Positions 28,852 to 37,210 are shown, counted from the stretch's first letter. The stretch is 53,460 nt of DNA from Haliea sp. E1-2-M8 (GCF_030649675.1 NZ_JAUTDR010000023.1:1-53460); one strand, 5' to 3'. Notes: generated by a model not told the origin, from the sequence alone. Numbers and translations are program-made.

Positions 28852-29174
28852 TGTCTTGTCCTGCCTGCTTCAATATTGTGGGCGCCCGCTCCGCGGGCGC
28901 ATGGTTGCCGGAGTATCGCCCACAGAGTGGGCTCCAACAGGTTGGGCTCCCACTGGTCGGGGGCTCGCGTAGGAGCCCGCTCCGCGGGCGATTGGGTTGT
29001 CGAAGAATCGCCCACAGAGTGGGCTCCCACAGGAATAGAGTGGGCTCCCACAGGAATAGAGTGGGCTCCCACAGGAATAGAGTGGGCTCCTACAGGTTGG
29101 GGGTAGCGTAGGAGCCCGCTCCGCGGGCGATGGGTTGTCGGAGTATCGCCCACAGAGTGGGCTCCTACGGGGTG
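28852..29174. repeat. REP-like palindromes, cluster 4, with 21-bp tandem repeat, between liuR and liuA
   Basis: At least three forward units (GTAGGAGCCCGC...GCGAT and a GTGGGCGCCCGC variant) alternate with inverted units ATCGCCCACAGAGTGGGCTCC(C/T)AC. One inverted half-unit has been amplified as a perfect-period 21-bp tandem repeat, AGTGGGCTCCCACAGGAATAG, four times at 29018, 29039, 29060 and 29081, the last copy diverging after TCCTACAGG. The whole space between the two genes is filled by this repeat block. Confidence 0.9.
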
Positions 29175-29555
29175 TCATTGTTTGCCCTCCAGCCCGCGCT
29201 CGCACAGGGCCTGAACCTCGTCCAAACCGGCGAGCATCTCCTCGATATCCTGCTTCTGGCGCTGCAGGTGGGCGCGCTTGTCCTGCACGGTACCTATCAG
29301 GGAGTGTAGCTGGTCGCGGTTGTTGTGCTCGGGGTCATACATGTCGATGAGCTCGACACTTTCCTGCAGGCTCATGCCGATGCGCTTGCCGCGCAGGATG
29401 AGCTTGATGCGAACCCGGTCGGCGGGGGAATAGAGGCGCCTCTGGCCCTCCCGGCGGGGGTGGATCAGGCCTTTCTCCTCGTAGAAGCGGATGGTCCGGG
29501 TGGTAACTCCGAACTCCTCGGCCAGCTCCGATATGCTGTAAGTGCGTGTAGCCAC
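29175..29555 (-). CDS. liuR: MerR-family regulator of leucine/isovalerate use
   Basis: About 126 residues from GTG 29555. A MerR helix-turn-helix (YSISELAEEFGVTTRTIRFYEEKGLIHPRR) is followed by RRLYSPADRVRIKLILRGKRIGMSL and a coiled-coil dimerisation helix ending in a short tail without metal-binding Cys pairs, as in LiuR and similar acyl-CoA-responsive MerR proteins. Position at the head of the liu operon supports the name. A perfect 18-bp palindrome lies 49 bp before the start, so it probably regulates its own operon. The open frame reaching 29669 would swallow that operator and is rejected. Confidence 0.88.
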   Translation of the reverse strand: MATRTYSISELAEEFGVTTRTIRFYEEKGLIHPRREGQRRLYSPADRVRIKLILRGKRIGMSLQESVELIDMYDPEHNNRDQLHSLIGTVQDKRAHLQRQKQDIEEMLAGLDEVQALCERGLEGKQ

Positions 29556-29603
29556 GTCTGCGGCGCGCCTCTTTCTATTTTCTCGTGGCAAACTATAGAC
29601 CAA

Positions 29604-29621
29604 GTTTACGTTAACGTAAAC
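29604..29621. promoter_or_regulatory. Probable LiuR operator (perfect 18-bp palindrome)
   Basis: GTTTACGTTAACGTAAAC, each half 9 bp and fully self-complementary. The TTTACGT-ACGTAAA arrangement resembles the binding motif reported for LiuR in proteobacteria (known literature, recalled and not checked). It sits 49 bp upstream of the liuR start, in the expected promoter. Confidence 0.85.
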
Positions 29622-29735
29622 GTTGGGGTGTGAGCGCGAATCCGCGGGCCGGATAGCCGGCCCCGGCAACTGTCAGGACCTGGCTGCAGAGACCGGCGGC
29701 GGCGCGCGGAAAGGTAGCGCGCCGCCGTGCCTGGC

Positions 29736-30260
29736 TCAGTTCGCGCTCAGCTGTTCCAGCAGCCGCGCTTTCATCGGCTTCACCCAGTTCTCCCGCAGCG
29801 CCGCAGACAGCAGCCCGGCGTCATCCAACTCATTGCACAGCCGCATCTGGTGGGCCAGGTCAAACATGTCGAACTGGCGCACAATCCGCGCCTCCTCGTT
29901 GAGGGTGATGAAAGAGACCCCCGGGGTTTCGTAGTGGCTGCCGTCCGGGCGCTGGCCCGGCCCGCGGTTCATCCAGTGGGTCACCAGGCGGTTGTCGCTG
30001 CCGGTGTAGACGCCCATGTAGGGAAAGGTCCAGCCCTCCCAGCCCACCTGCATGTCGCGCCCGTAGTGGGTGGCCTTGATCTCCTCGCTGCCGTTGGCGA
30101 CGACCTTCATTACCCCGGCATATTCGCAGGTATAGACACAATCGCGGGCGTAGATCTCGTCGACAAAAAAGGTCCACTCGTTGTCGATGGAGGCCTGCTG
30201 GTGGGCGCGGATAAGTTTGTCGGCGGCGGCGCGCAGAGTGGCGTCATCGAGGCTAGGCAT
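29736..30260 (-). CDS. SnoaL/NTF2-like protein of unknown function
   Basis: A 174-residue protein starting at ATG 30260 with GGAG 8 nt upstream. The arrangement of an N-terminal helix, FFVDEIYARDCVYTCEY, GSEEIKATHYGRDMQVGWEGW and later strands (RLVTHWMNRGPG; SFITLNEEARIVRQFDMFD) fits the SnoaL-like NTF2 fold, which includes ketosteroid-isomerase-type enzymes and polyketide cyclases. No catalytic residues can be assigned with certainty. It is divergent from birA and ends 66 bp upstream of the first liuR bases of the leader, so it is probably a separate transcription unit. A steroid or small-acid substrate is possible. Confidence 0.7.
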   Translation of the reverse strand: MPSLDDATLRAAADKLIRAHQQASIDNEWTFFVDEIYARDCVYTCEYAGVMKVVANGSEEIKATHYGRDMQVGWEGWTFPYMGVYTGSDNRLVTHWMNRGPGQRPDGSHYETPGVSFITLNEEARIVRQFDMFDLAHQMRLCNELDDAGLLSAALRENWVKPMKARLLEQLSAN

Positions 30261-30402
30261 GGCGGATTCTCCATTTGTTATTAGCGCCCCTACTCTCCAC
30301 CGATTTGGTGGCCGTGGCCAATAGTGGCGTTTGTTCAATTGAACCGCGCCAGTATTTGCTATCATCCGCGCTTTGTATCCTCAACGGCAGGCAGCGGCAC
30401 AG

Positions 30403-31380
30403 ATGCCCAAGACAACCCTCATACCCATGCTGGCGGACGGCGAATTCCATTCCGGCCAGGATCTCGCCGCCGCGTTGGGGGTGAGCCGCACCGCGGTCTG
30501 GAAGCAGCTCAACCGGCTGGAGGAACTTGGCCTGGCGGTGGAGTCGGTGAAGGGGCGGGGCTACCGCATTCCCGGGGGCGTGGAGCTGCTGGATGAGCTC
30601 ACTGTTCGCGCCGGGCTGGATAGTCCGGTACTTGGGCTGCTGCGGGAACTGCAGCTGCTGGAAACTGTGGACTCCACCAATGCCGAGGCTCTGCGCCGGG
30701 TGGCCGCGGGCAGTGGCGCGGGTCTGGTGTGTAGCGCGGAGCAGCAGACCGCTGGCCGCGGTCGCCGGGGTCGAGCCTGGGTAAGCCCCTATGCGCGCAA
30801 CATCTACCTGTCTCTGGTCTGGGAATACAACGAAGGTGCCGCCGCCCTCGAGGGCCTGAGCCTGGCGGTGGGGGTGGCCGTGACCCGGGCACTGGCGCAC
30901 CTGGGCCTGCCGCCACTGCAACTCAAGTGGCCCAACGACCTGCTCTTTGCCGGCGCCAAGGTGGGCGGCGTGTTGCTGGAAATGGCCGGCGACGCTTCCG
31001 GGCGCTGCCAGGTAGTCATCGGGGTTGGCATCAACGTCGCCATGCCGCCAGCCGCGGCGCAGGCCATCGACCAGGCCTGGACCGACCTGGCGACGGTAGC
31101 GGGTGGCCAGGCGCCGGGCCGCAACGCGGTGGTGGCGAGCCTGCTGAATGAACTGCTGCCCCTGGCGGCGAGCTTTGCCCGCACCGGTTTTGCGCCCTGG
31201 CGTGATTCGTGGATGGCTCTGGACGCCTTCGCCGATGCGTCCGTGGTGCTGCACAGCGGCGAGCAGCGCCAGGCCGGCGTTGCCCGCGGTGTCGACGAAC
31301 GCGGCGCCCTGCAGCTGGAAACCACCCTGGGACTGCGCCCCATCTACGGCGGCGAGATCTCGCTGAGGGCGGCCCCATGA
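30403..31380 (+). CDS. birA: Biotin--[acetyl-CoA-carboxylase] ligase / biotin operon repressor
   Basis: A 325-residue bifunctional BirA. The N-terminal winged helix-turn-helix (SGQDLAAALGVSRTAVWKQL) is followed by the ligase domain with AEQQTAGRGRRGRAW (biotinyl-adenylate loop), LKWPNDLLF and GVGINV, and a C-terminal SH3-like domain. It biotinylates carrier domains including LiuD here, and biotinyl-5'-AMP-bound dimers repress biotin synthesis genes. ATG 30403 begins MPKTTLIP; the frame is open 30 nt further. Its stop overlaps the coaX start by 4 nt. Confidence 0.95.
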   Translation: MPKTTLIPMLADGEFHSGQDLAAALGVSRTAVWKQLNRLEELGLAVESVKGRGYRIPGGVELLDELTVRAGLDSPVLGLLRELQLLETVDSTNAEALRRVAAGSGAGLVCSAEQQTAGRGRRGRAWVSPYARNIYLSLVWEYNEGAAALEGLSLAVGVAVTRALAHLGLPPLQLKWPNDLLFAGAKVGGVLLEMAGDASGRCQVVIGVGINVAMPPAAAQAIDQAWTDLATVAGGQAPGRNAVVASLLNELLPLAASFARTGFAPWRDSWMALDAFADASVVLHSGEQRQAGVARGVDERGALQLETTLGLRPIYGGEISLRAAP

Positions 31381-32135
31381 GCGCGACTCTGTGCCTGCAA
31401 TTCGACGTTGGCAACAGCAGCGCCAAATGGCGCCTGATGGCGGGAGCGGAGGTGCTGGCGCGCGGCGTCTACCGCCGCGAGGACGAAGACTCGCGCACGC
31501 AACTGCTGGCCTGCAGCGACGTGGTGGACCGGATCTGGATTGCCAGCGTCGCCAGCGAGGAAGCGGAGTGGCAACTCGGTACCCTGCTGGAGGAGCGCTG
31601 GCAGCTGGAACCCTGGTTTGCCCGCAGTGAGGCGCGCACCGGCACCCTGGTCAACAGTTATCAGCAGCCACTGCGTATGGGCGTGGACCGCTGGCTGGCG
31701 ATGCTCGGCGCCTGGCACCGCCGGCCTGACCGCCTCTGTGTGGTCGATGCCGGCTCCGCACTTACTATCGACCTGGTGGATGCCAGCGGTCAACACGAGG
31801 GCGGCTACATCATCCCCGGGCCCTCGCTGATGGAGCGGGCCCTGCTGCTGGATACCGACCGGGTGCGCTTCGCTGAGGAAGCCGTCTATGACCTGGCGCC
31901 GGGCACCTCCACCGCCGAAGCGGTGCGCCACGGCATCGCGCTGGCACAGGCCGCTGCGGTGCGCGTGGCCATGGAGCAGTCCGCTGACCCGCAGCGCAGC
32001 CTGTACTTGTGTGGGGGCGGTGCCGAAACCCTGCAGCGTCTGCTGGGCGGCGCGGGCGAATGGATTCCTGACCTGGTGTTTGAAGGGTTGGAGGTGATGG
32101 CGGCCGAGCACGGGCTGGACAGAGGCTTCGTGTAG
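31377..32135 (+). CDS. coaX: Type III pantothenate kinase
   Basis: A 252-residue member of the ASKHA superfamily. FDVGNSSAKWRL is the phosphate-1 motif, MGVDRWLAMLGAW the pantothenate region, and DAGSALTIDLVD with GGYIIPG the phosphate-2/adenosine region. It phosphorylates pantothenate, the first step to coenzyme A, and unlike type I kinases is not feedback-inhibited by CoA. ATG 31377 overlaps the birA TGA (ATGA). It takes the place that coaA occupies next to birA and the tRNA genes in E. coli. Confidence 0.94.
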   Translation: MSATLCLQFDVGNSSAKWRLMAGAEVLARGVYRREDEDSRTQLLACSDVVDRIWIASVASEEAEWQLGTLLEERWQLEPWFARSEARTGTLVNSYQQPLRMGVDRWLAMLGAWHRRPDRLCVVDAGSALTIDLVDASGQHEGGYIIPGPSLMERALLLDTDRVRFAEEAVYDLAPGTSTAEAVRHGIALAQAAAVRVAMEQSADPQRSLYLCGGGAETLQRLLGGAGEWIPDLVFEGLEVMAAEHGLDRGFV

Positions 32136-32209
32136 GGGCGGCCGGCCAAGTGCTGCCGGCTAGGCCCCGGCTAGGCGCCACAGCTAGGCGCCCCCCCAAC
32201 GAAGTGCTA

Positions 32210-32238
32210 TTGCATCACCCGGGGCCATTGTCTATCAT
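32210..32238 (+). promoter_or_regulatory. Promoter for tRNA-Thr(TGT)
   Basis: -35 TTGCAT (32210-32215) and -10 TATCAT (32233-32238) with a 17-bp spacer, followed by a GC-rich discriminator (TGCGCCCCC) as expected of a stringently controlled tRNA promoter. Transcription would start near 32245, leaving a 34-nt leader that contains a GGGAGGCCTGTCTCCC hairpin. Confidence 0.7.
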
Positions 32239-32278
32239 TGCGCCCCCGCGGGAGGCCTGTCTCCCGCAGTGTCTTTTG

Positions 32279-32354
32279 GCTGGCGTAGCTCAGTAGGTAG
32301 AGCAGCTGATTTGTAATCAGCCGGTCGGGGGTTCGATTCCTCTCGCCAGCTCCA
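32279..32354 (+). tRNA. thrU: tRNA-Thr (anticodon TGT)
   Basis: A 76-nt cloverleaf with encoded CCA. Acceptor GCTGGCG pairs with CGCCAGC, the D arm is AGCTCAGTAGGTAGAGC, the anticodon stem is CTGAT/ATCAG with TGT at 32312-32314, and the T arm is GGGGGTTCGATTCCTCT. In E. coli the equivalent gene is directly followed by tyrU; here the next tRNA is 20.3 kb away. Confidence 0.97.
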
Positions 32355-32370
32355 ATCACACCGGGGGCCT

Positions 32371-33135
32371 TCAAAAGTGGTAGTCAGCGGAGAAGACCAG
32401 CGAGTTGAACCAGGCAAAATTGTAGACATCGTCAGTATCCGCACCGCCCTCGAGAGTTCGATACCCCATCCCCACCTTCCAGCGCTCATTCACGGTGTAA
32501 TTCAGACGAATGCCCAGGTCGATCGCGCGGCCAGGTCCCCCCGCCAAACCATCGAGGTCTGCCGACAGGGACCAGTGATCGTCAAAGCGGTATTCCCCGC
32601 CCAGATACAGTAACGGCACCAGCCCGATATCATCATCACTGCTGCTGGTGCTGCCCTGTGTCAGCTTGATTTCGGCGTCACGCACTTTCAGCGTAGCGCC
32701 CACCCAGAAGTCCCAGTGTTCGCGTGCCAGCCAGTGATAGCGATAGCCCAGGCGCCAGGAGCTGAACCTGTACTCTGCTTTCACCTCCTCATCGGCGCTG
32801 TAGGACTGTCCGGCGAAGCGTGTTTCTTGCCCCAACTGGCCGTTTTCACTGTAGGACAGCGGTGCGAGCAAAAAGCGCAATCCGTGTTTTTCATTGATGT
32901 CCCAGGTACCTTCGACCCTGACGGCTGCCCACGGGCCGGAACCGGCCACATCTGCCAGGGAAAGCCTTGTGCCCTGCTCATCATTGGGAATCTGCACGTC
33001 GTTCTTTTCCTGCCAGCTTGCGCCCAGTTCAAGGTGCAGTGTGAACGGTCGGTCTGCTGCCACGGCGGGAATGGCAGTGGCCAGCGAGGCCGAAATTGCA
33101 ACGGCTCGGGCAAGGTTTGCAGGGTAATAGGGCAT
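32371..33135 (-). CDS. Outer-membrane beta-barrel protein, unknown role
   Basis: A 254-residue protein from ATG 33135 with AAGGA 7 nt upstream. The first 27 residues are a signal peptide with likely cleavage at AVA-AD. The mature part alternates short amphipathic strands (GWRLGYRYHWLA-like; DIGLVPLLYLGGEYRF; AIDLGIRLNYTVNERWKVGMGYRTLEG) and ends in aromatic Phe (FSADYHF), the BAM recognition signal. About eight to ten strands are likely. The motif pattern is close to uncharacterised OmpW/PagP-size barrels, but I cannot name the family. It converges on tRNA-Thr and is the first gene of the 20-kb insertion. Confidence 0.72.
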   Translation of the reverse strand: MPYYPANLARAVAISASLATAIPAVAADRPFTLHLELGASWQEKNDVQIPNDEQGTRLSLADVAGSGPWAAVRVEGTWDINEKHGLRFLLAPLSYSENGQLGQETRFAGQSYSADEEVKAEYRFSSWRLGYRYHWLAREHWDFWVGATLKVRDAEIKLTQGSTSSSDDDIGLVPLLYLGGEYRFDDHWSLSADLDGLAGGPGRAIDLGIRLNYTVNERWKVGMGYRTLEGGADTDDVYNFAWFNSLVFSADYHF

Positions 33136-33611
33136 GGTGATTTCCTTGGCTGGCGAGTGGGTTCTCTTCATCGGTCAGGACCTGCAAAGGTCAAGAACAT
33201 TTACAGATTAGCCGATACGAGGGTACTGGCCGATCGGATTGTCCTGCAACGAGGAGTGTTGTCACGAGGACTCGGTGAACTCAACCATGTCCTTTTGCCA
33301 TACCATGGTGTGGTAATGTCGCCGAATGGAGAAAAGGCGCCATCCTGAGCGCGCGCATCTGAACACAGCTAATGCGCGACTGAATTGACCTATGTCGCCT
33401 AAGCGTCATTCTGCTGACTGATTTTGGTGACACCTCGCCTTTTCTGTGCGACAACACAACAAGTCGCGAGCCAGTCGTTCCTCGCCAGTTTGGCAATTGA
33501 CGGTTTCAGCGGAGTAACAACGCCGAAAACTGGTCAAATATCGTAGGTTAAACACTCAAAAATTGTTGATAATGACCGAAATATATCAACGTGCAGAAAG
33601 TGAGGTATTGC
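33136..33611. other. Long intergenic region with inverted repeat upstream of the stress protein
   Basis: 476 bp between divergent genes, with lower GC in its right half. It contains the inverted repeat GTTGATA (33565-33571) / TATCAAC (33584-33590) with a 12-bp gap, 22 bp before the universal stress protein start. The halves recall FNR/ANR half-sites (TTGAT/ATCAA), but the gap is too wide for a canonical box. No gene is visible. Confidence 0.45.
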
Positions 33612-34424
33612 ATGAGCACCACCCATTATCTAGTCGTATTTGATCCCACCCAGGAGCAACAGCCAGCGCTATCCCGAATGGTCGCGATTGCTGAGAATAC
33701 TGATGCCGAACTACGGGTTTATTGTTGTATCCACGGGGATCTGCCGCGCGGTGACGACCAGGCAGCAGAAATTGAGAAGCGCATCGCGGCACAACAGCAG
33801 GTAATGGAGGCGGCCGTTGCGCCCCTGCGTGACAAGGGCATACCCGTCGAGATTGAGGTTGAGTGGGACAAGGACTGGTATCGGGCCGTAGTGAACGCCT
33901 CCGTGCGGCACAAAGTGGATGGCGTGGTCAAATCCTCTCACAGGCACTCTACGGCTCAGCGCCGACTGAAGAGAACATCAGACTGGACACTTATACGCGA
34001 GTGCAGTTGCCCGGTACTGCTGGTCAAGGGCGATGGCAGCAACCAGGCGGACATCATTCTCGCCGCCCTGGATACGCGTGGCGATCAGGATGCCTATCGC
34101 ACACTCAACCAGAAGATCCTCGATATGTGCCGCGAATTTTTCGAACAGACTGACACCGAGGTGCACTATATTAGTGCCTACAAGGATCTCGTGAACCGGC
34201 CGGACAGGGGGTCTTTGATACGCGCCTGCGGCGTGCCGGGTGAGCGCGTGCACATCGTAATGGATGCGCCACACGATGCCATTATCAAAACAGCCAGTGA
34301 GATCAACGCGGGCATGGTGGTAATGGGCACCTCAGCGCGCGCGGGCCTCTCGGCAATGTTGAACAACAATGCTGCGGAGAAAGTCCTTGACCAGCTGGAG
34401 TGTGACTTGCTTGTCATGCCGTAA
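33612..34424 (+). CDS. Tandem universal stress protein (UspE-type)
   Basis: A 270-residue protein made of two UspA domains (about residues 4-140 and 145-270). The second ends in VVMGTSARAGLSAMLNNNAAEKVL, the G-2x-G-9x-G-like ATP/phosphate loop as modified in UspE proteins, and CDLLVMP. It starts at ATG 33612 with GTGAGG 6 nt upstream. Tandem Usp proteins bind nucleotides and support survival under oxidative or growth-arrest stress. It has its own promoter region with an inverted repeat and is followed by a convergent gene after 175 bp. Confidence 0.88.
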   Translation: MSTTHYLVVFDPTQEQQPALSRMVAIAENTDAELRVYCCIHGDLPRGDDQAAEIEKRIAAQQQVMEAAVAPLRDKGIPVEIEVEWDKDWYRAVVNASVRHKVDGVVKSSHRHSTAQRRLKRTSDWTLIRECSCPVLLVKGDGSNQADIILAALDTRGDQDAYRTLNQKILDMCREFFEQTDTEVHYISAYKDLVNRPDRGSLIRACGVPGERVHIVMDAPHDAIIKTASEINAGMVVMGTSARAGLSAMLNNNAAEKVLDQLECDLLVMP

Positions 34425-34599
34425 CCTGTCGTCCGATGAAACCAGAACCCGCATTGGGTGGTAGGGTCTGTACCGGAGACATCCTTTACAGAACATGCCG
34501 GTGCGCCGGCCGCTGGACATATAGCTTACAGTTCCGGTACCAACGGTGCTCGCCGCCTGTCGGTTTCAGGACCATGCATTTCCAGAGTTGCGTGCCTTT

Positions 34600-35040
34600 T
34601 TACCGAGAGCTGTTCGACACTTTACGGCGAGCGGGAGGACATGCTCCGGTGCGGGATTTCCACTGGGGCGGAAAGCGCCGCCAGGCCACGACGACCAGCA
34701 GTCCGAATCCAGAATAGAGCAGCGCGAAGAACCAGAGCGGAGCGTCGAAATAGATCAGGCTCTGAAGCCAGTGTTCGATAAAGCTGGCCTCGTATCCGGG
34801 TCCGCCAGCCTGGCGGCGCAACCAGGATTCAAGCACCGTGAGGGGGCAGATTCGACCGAGCCAAGCCTGGAGGACAACGACACCGATTGCCAATAGATGC
34901 GGTACGCGAAACCAGGGCCGGTTAACCCAGTGCCAGTGGCGCAGGTTGCCTGCGACTATCAACAGCAAACCTCCGACAACGAAAACAACGATGGCGAAAT
35001 GCAGCGCCAGTACCCTGTCGGCCAGGAGTTGGTAGGTCAT
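34600..35040 (-). CDS. DUF2784 family membrane protein
   Basis: A 146-residue protein with four membrane helices (LALHFAIVVFVVGGLLLIVAG; LLAIGVVVLQAWLG; a helix around IEHWLQSLIYFDAPLWFF; LLYSGFGLLVVVAW) and a conserved ICPLTVLESWLR segment between them, the DUF2784 signature. The last 20 residues are basic and Pro-rich, possibly cytoplasmic. Function of the family is unknown. It starts 16 bp after the stop of the epimerase on the same strand. Between it and the stress protein (34425-34599) I see no gene. Confidence 0.78.
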   Translation of the reverse strand: MTYQLLADRVLALHFAIVVFVVGGLLLIVAGNLRHWHWVNRPWFRVPHLLAIGVVVLQAWLGRICPLTVLESWLRRQAGGPGYEASFIEHWLQSLIYFDAPLWFFALLYSGFGLLVVVAWRRFPPQWKSRTGACPPARRKVSNSSR

Positions 35041-35056
35041 AAATCCATCGCCAATT

Positions 35057-35971
35057 TCACGCCAGCGCCGGATAGCGTTCCCGGGCCATGGCCGCAAACC
35101 CCTCCCGCCAGCCGATCCGGCAGTTGCCCACCAGCTCGATACGACGCCGGTTGTCGGTTACCCGTGACGGTATCGACAGGCTGTCATCTTCGCGAAATTG
35201 CGGTTCACGCCCGGCCAGTTCCCCCAGGTAATGGCACCAGCTGCGTACATCCACCGGCTCGTCGCCACTCCAGTTGACGATGGTGGCGGGCACCGAGGCG
35301 GCGGCGAGCAGCCCTTCGACCTGACCGTTGATATCGTCCTGGTGAATGCAGGTGAACCAGGCCTCGCCGCCGGAGGGCAGCACGATCTCCTCGTCGCGCA
35401 TGATGGCGTCGAGATGATAGGCCGGGAGCCCGCCGTTGGCGGAGTAAGAGACGTTCATGCGGGCAATGGTGGTGGGCAGGGCGTACAGGCGGGCGCAGCT
35501 GCGGGCCACGGCTTCCTGGGCGATCTTGGAAATGGCATAGGTGGGCGAGTAGGGCTGCTGGGAGTCCCCCAGGGGGTCACTTTCCTGAAACGCGTGACGC
35601 GGGTCGACGTGCAAGGCATACACTGCACAGGTGGACATCACCAGGCAGGCCTTGGCGCTCCGGCAGTGCGCCATCAGCAGTGCGGTACCCTCGGCATTGA
35701 CCTGCAGGGCGTGGTCGTAGTCCTGGCCCGCCAGTTGAAACACCGCGAGGTGCAGGACGTAGTCGAAGTCCCGCGGCAGGTCCCCAAAATCGCCACTGGC
35801 AAGATCGATGCTGCGGGTTACCATGCCCGCCTGTTCACAGCGCTCGCGTGAGCCCGGCGCGCTGAAGCGGGCCACCCCCCAAACCTCGTTGTCGGCGGCG
35901 AGAAACTGCCCCAGCGGCAAGGCGATCTGGCCTGCCGCCCCGGTCAGGAGGATCTTCTGGTGCTGCAACAT
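35057..35971 (-). CDS. NAD-dependent epimerase/dehydratase family protein
   Basis: A 304-residue extended SDR. ILLTGAAGQIALPLGQFL is the NAD-binding glycine motif; the usual catalytic Tyr-x3-Lys is YAISKIAQEA, and Ser/Thr of MSTCAVY precedes it. It probably oxidises, reduces or epimerises a sugar nucleotide or steroid/alcohol; extended SDRs of this type also include 3-beta-hydroxysteroid dehydrogenases. ATG 35971 begins MLQHQKILL with GGAAG close upstream; the frame is open 90 nt further and would run into the P450 gene. It is divergent from a P450 with only 58 bp between starts, which suggests shared control. Confidence 0.8.
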   Translation of the reverse strand: MLQHQKILLTGAAGQIALPLGQFLAADNEVWGVARFSAPGSRERCEQAGMVTRSIDLASGDFGDLPRDFDYVLHLAVFQLAGQDYDHALQVNAEGTALLMAHCRSAKACLVMSTCAVYALHVDPRHAFQESDPLGDSQQPYSPTYAISKIAQEAVARSCARLYALPTTIARMNVSYSANGGLPAYHLDAIMRDEEIVLPSGGEAWFTCIHQDDINGQVEGLLAAASVPATIVNWSGDEPVDVRSWCHYLGELAGREPQFREDDSLSIPSRVTDNRRRIELVGNCRIGWREGFAAMARERYPALA

Positions 35972-36029
35972 GGCGCTTCCATTTTTGCCTACAATGAAAA
36001 GATAATGACAAGTCTGTGAGGTAAACGCC

Positions 36030-37205
36030 ATGATCACCGTCCCCAGCCTGATGCCGGACACTGATTTCGCCTACGACGAACTGCCCGACTTGCACCAGCG
36101 GCTGGATGAGTTGCGCGCCGTGGGGCCGGTGGTTCCCGTCACCTATCACGGCCAGACCGTGTGGCTGATCACGCGCTATCAGGAACTGAAGCAGGCCTTC
36201 GCCGACGAAGAGCACTTCGCCTCGAAGGCGGCCTACACCGTGCACTCGGAACCGTCGATGGGCAAAACCCTGCAGACCATGTCCGGGCAGCAGCACCGGG
36301 TCAATCGCACCCTGGTTTCCAAACCTTTCTTCCCCAGGCAGATCCGCGACGCGGTGGAAGCGGTAATCGCGCCGATTGCCGATGAATTGCTCGATCGTCT
36401 CAACGACCACGAAGAAGTCGATCTGGTGGCGGCCTTTACCCGTCCCTATCCCTTTTCCGTGATCGCCCGCATGCTGGGCATCCCGGTGGATGACGAGGGC
36501 AAGTTGCTGGAGTGGGCGCTGAAGCTGATCGACTACCCCTGGGATCCTGAGGGCGCACTCCGGGCCCGCAGCGAGTTTGCCGAGTACATGCAGCCGATTC
36601 TCGATGAGCGCAGGGAACGCCCGGGGGACGATGTGATCTCCCTGCTGGCCACCGCTGAATTCGAGGGCCAGCGCCTCAGCGACGAGGAAATCTACTCCTT
36701 TCTGCGACTGCTGTTTCCGGCGGGCTCGGACACCACCTACAAGGTCGCTGGCAGCCTCTTCTATGCGATTCTCTCCGATCCCGTGGTGCGCGAGCAGGCC
36801 ATGACCGACAACACGGCGCGGGAAGCGATCGTGCAGGAGGCGCTGCGCTGGCAGCCGCCCACCGCCCTGCTGCCGCGCCGCTGCAGCAAGGATACGGAGC
36901 TGGCGGGAGTTGCCATCAAGGAAGGCGACTGGATCCTGTTTGGCATCACCGCGGCCCATCGGGACCCGGAGGTGTTCGACAACCCTGACCGTTTCGACCC
37001 CGCGCGCACGGAAAAGAACCTCGCTTTTGGCCATGGCGAGCATTTCTGCCTGGGCTCGCACCTGGCGCGCCGCGAGCTGGAAACCGCCATTGAGCGGGTA
37101 TTCAGCCGCTTTCCGAACATGCGCCTGTGCCCGGACAAACCTGCCCGCTTCAGTGGCGCAGTGCTGCGGGGAACGCCCGAACTGTGGGTGCGTCCCTACG
37201 GCTGA
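36030..37205 (+). CDS. Cytochrome P450
   Basis: A 391-residue soluble bacterial P450. The I-helix oxygen-binding motif is AGSDTT, the K-helix ExxR is EALR, and the heme loop is FGHGEHFCLGSHLAR with the axial Cys at about residue 340. Length and lack of a membrane anchor fit class I P450s that need a ferredoxin and a reductase, neither of which is encoded here. Substrate is unknown. The divergent epimerase/dehydrogenase and the steroid-type genes at 49-51 kb make a sterol-like or terpenoid substrate plausible, but that is inference only. Confidence 0.95.
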   Translation: MITVPSLMPDTDFAYDELPDLHQRLDELRAVGPVVPVTYHGQTVWLITRYQELKQAFADEEHFASKAAYTVHSEPSMGKTLQTMSGQQHRVNRTLVSKPFFPRQIRDAVEAVIAPIADELLDRLNDHEEVDLVAAFTRPYPFSVIARMLGIPVDDEGKLLEWALKLIDYPWDPEGALRARSEFAEYMQPILDERRERPGDDVISLLATAEFEGQRLSDEEIYSFLRLLFPAGSDTTYKVAGSLFYAILSDPVVREQAMTDNTAREAIVQEALRWQPPTALLPRRCSKDTELAGVAIKEGDWILFGITAAHRDPEVFDNPDRFDPARTEKNLAFGHGEHFCLGSHLARRELETAIERVFSRFPNMRLCPDKPARFSGAVLRGTPELWVRPYG

Positions 37206-37210
37206 CCTGT

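Noticed and set aside
28870..29170. Possible CRISPR array at the 21-bp repeats
   Set aside because: Repeats are head to tail without unique spacers and are halves of REP palindromes; no cas genes.
34436..34717. Small plus-strand frames between the stress protein and DUF2784 genes
   Set aside because: They run antisense into the DUF2784 gene, have no ribosome binding site and no similarity to known proteins.
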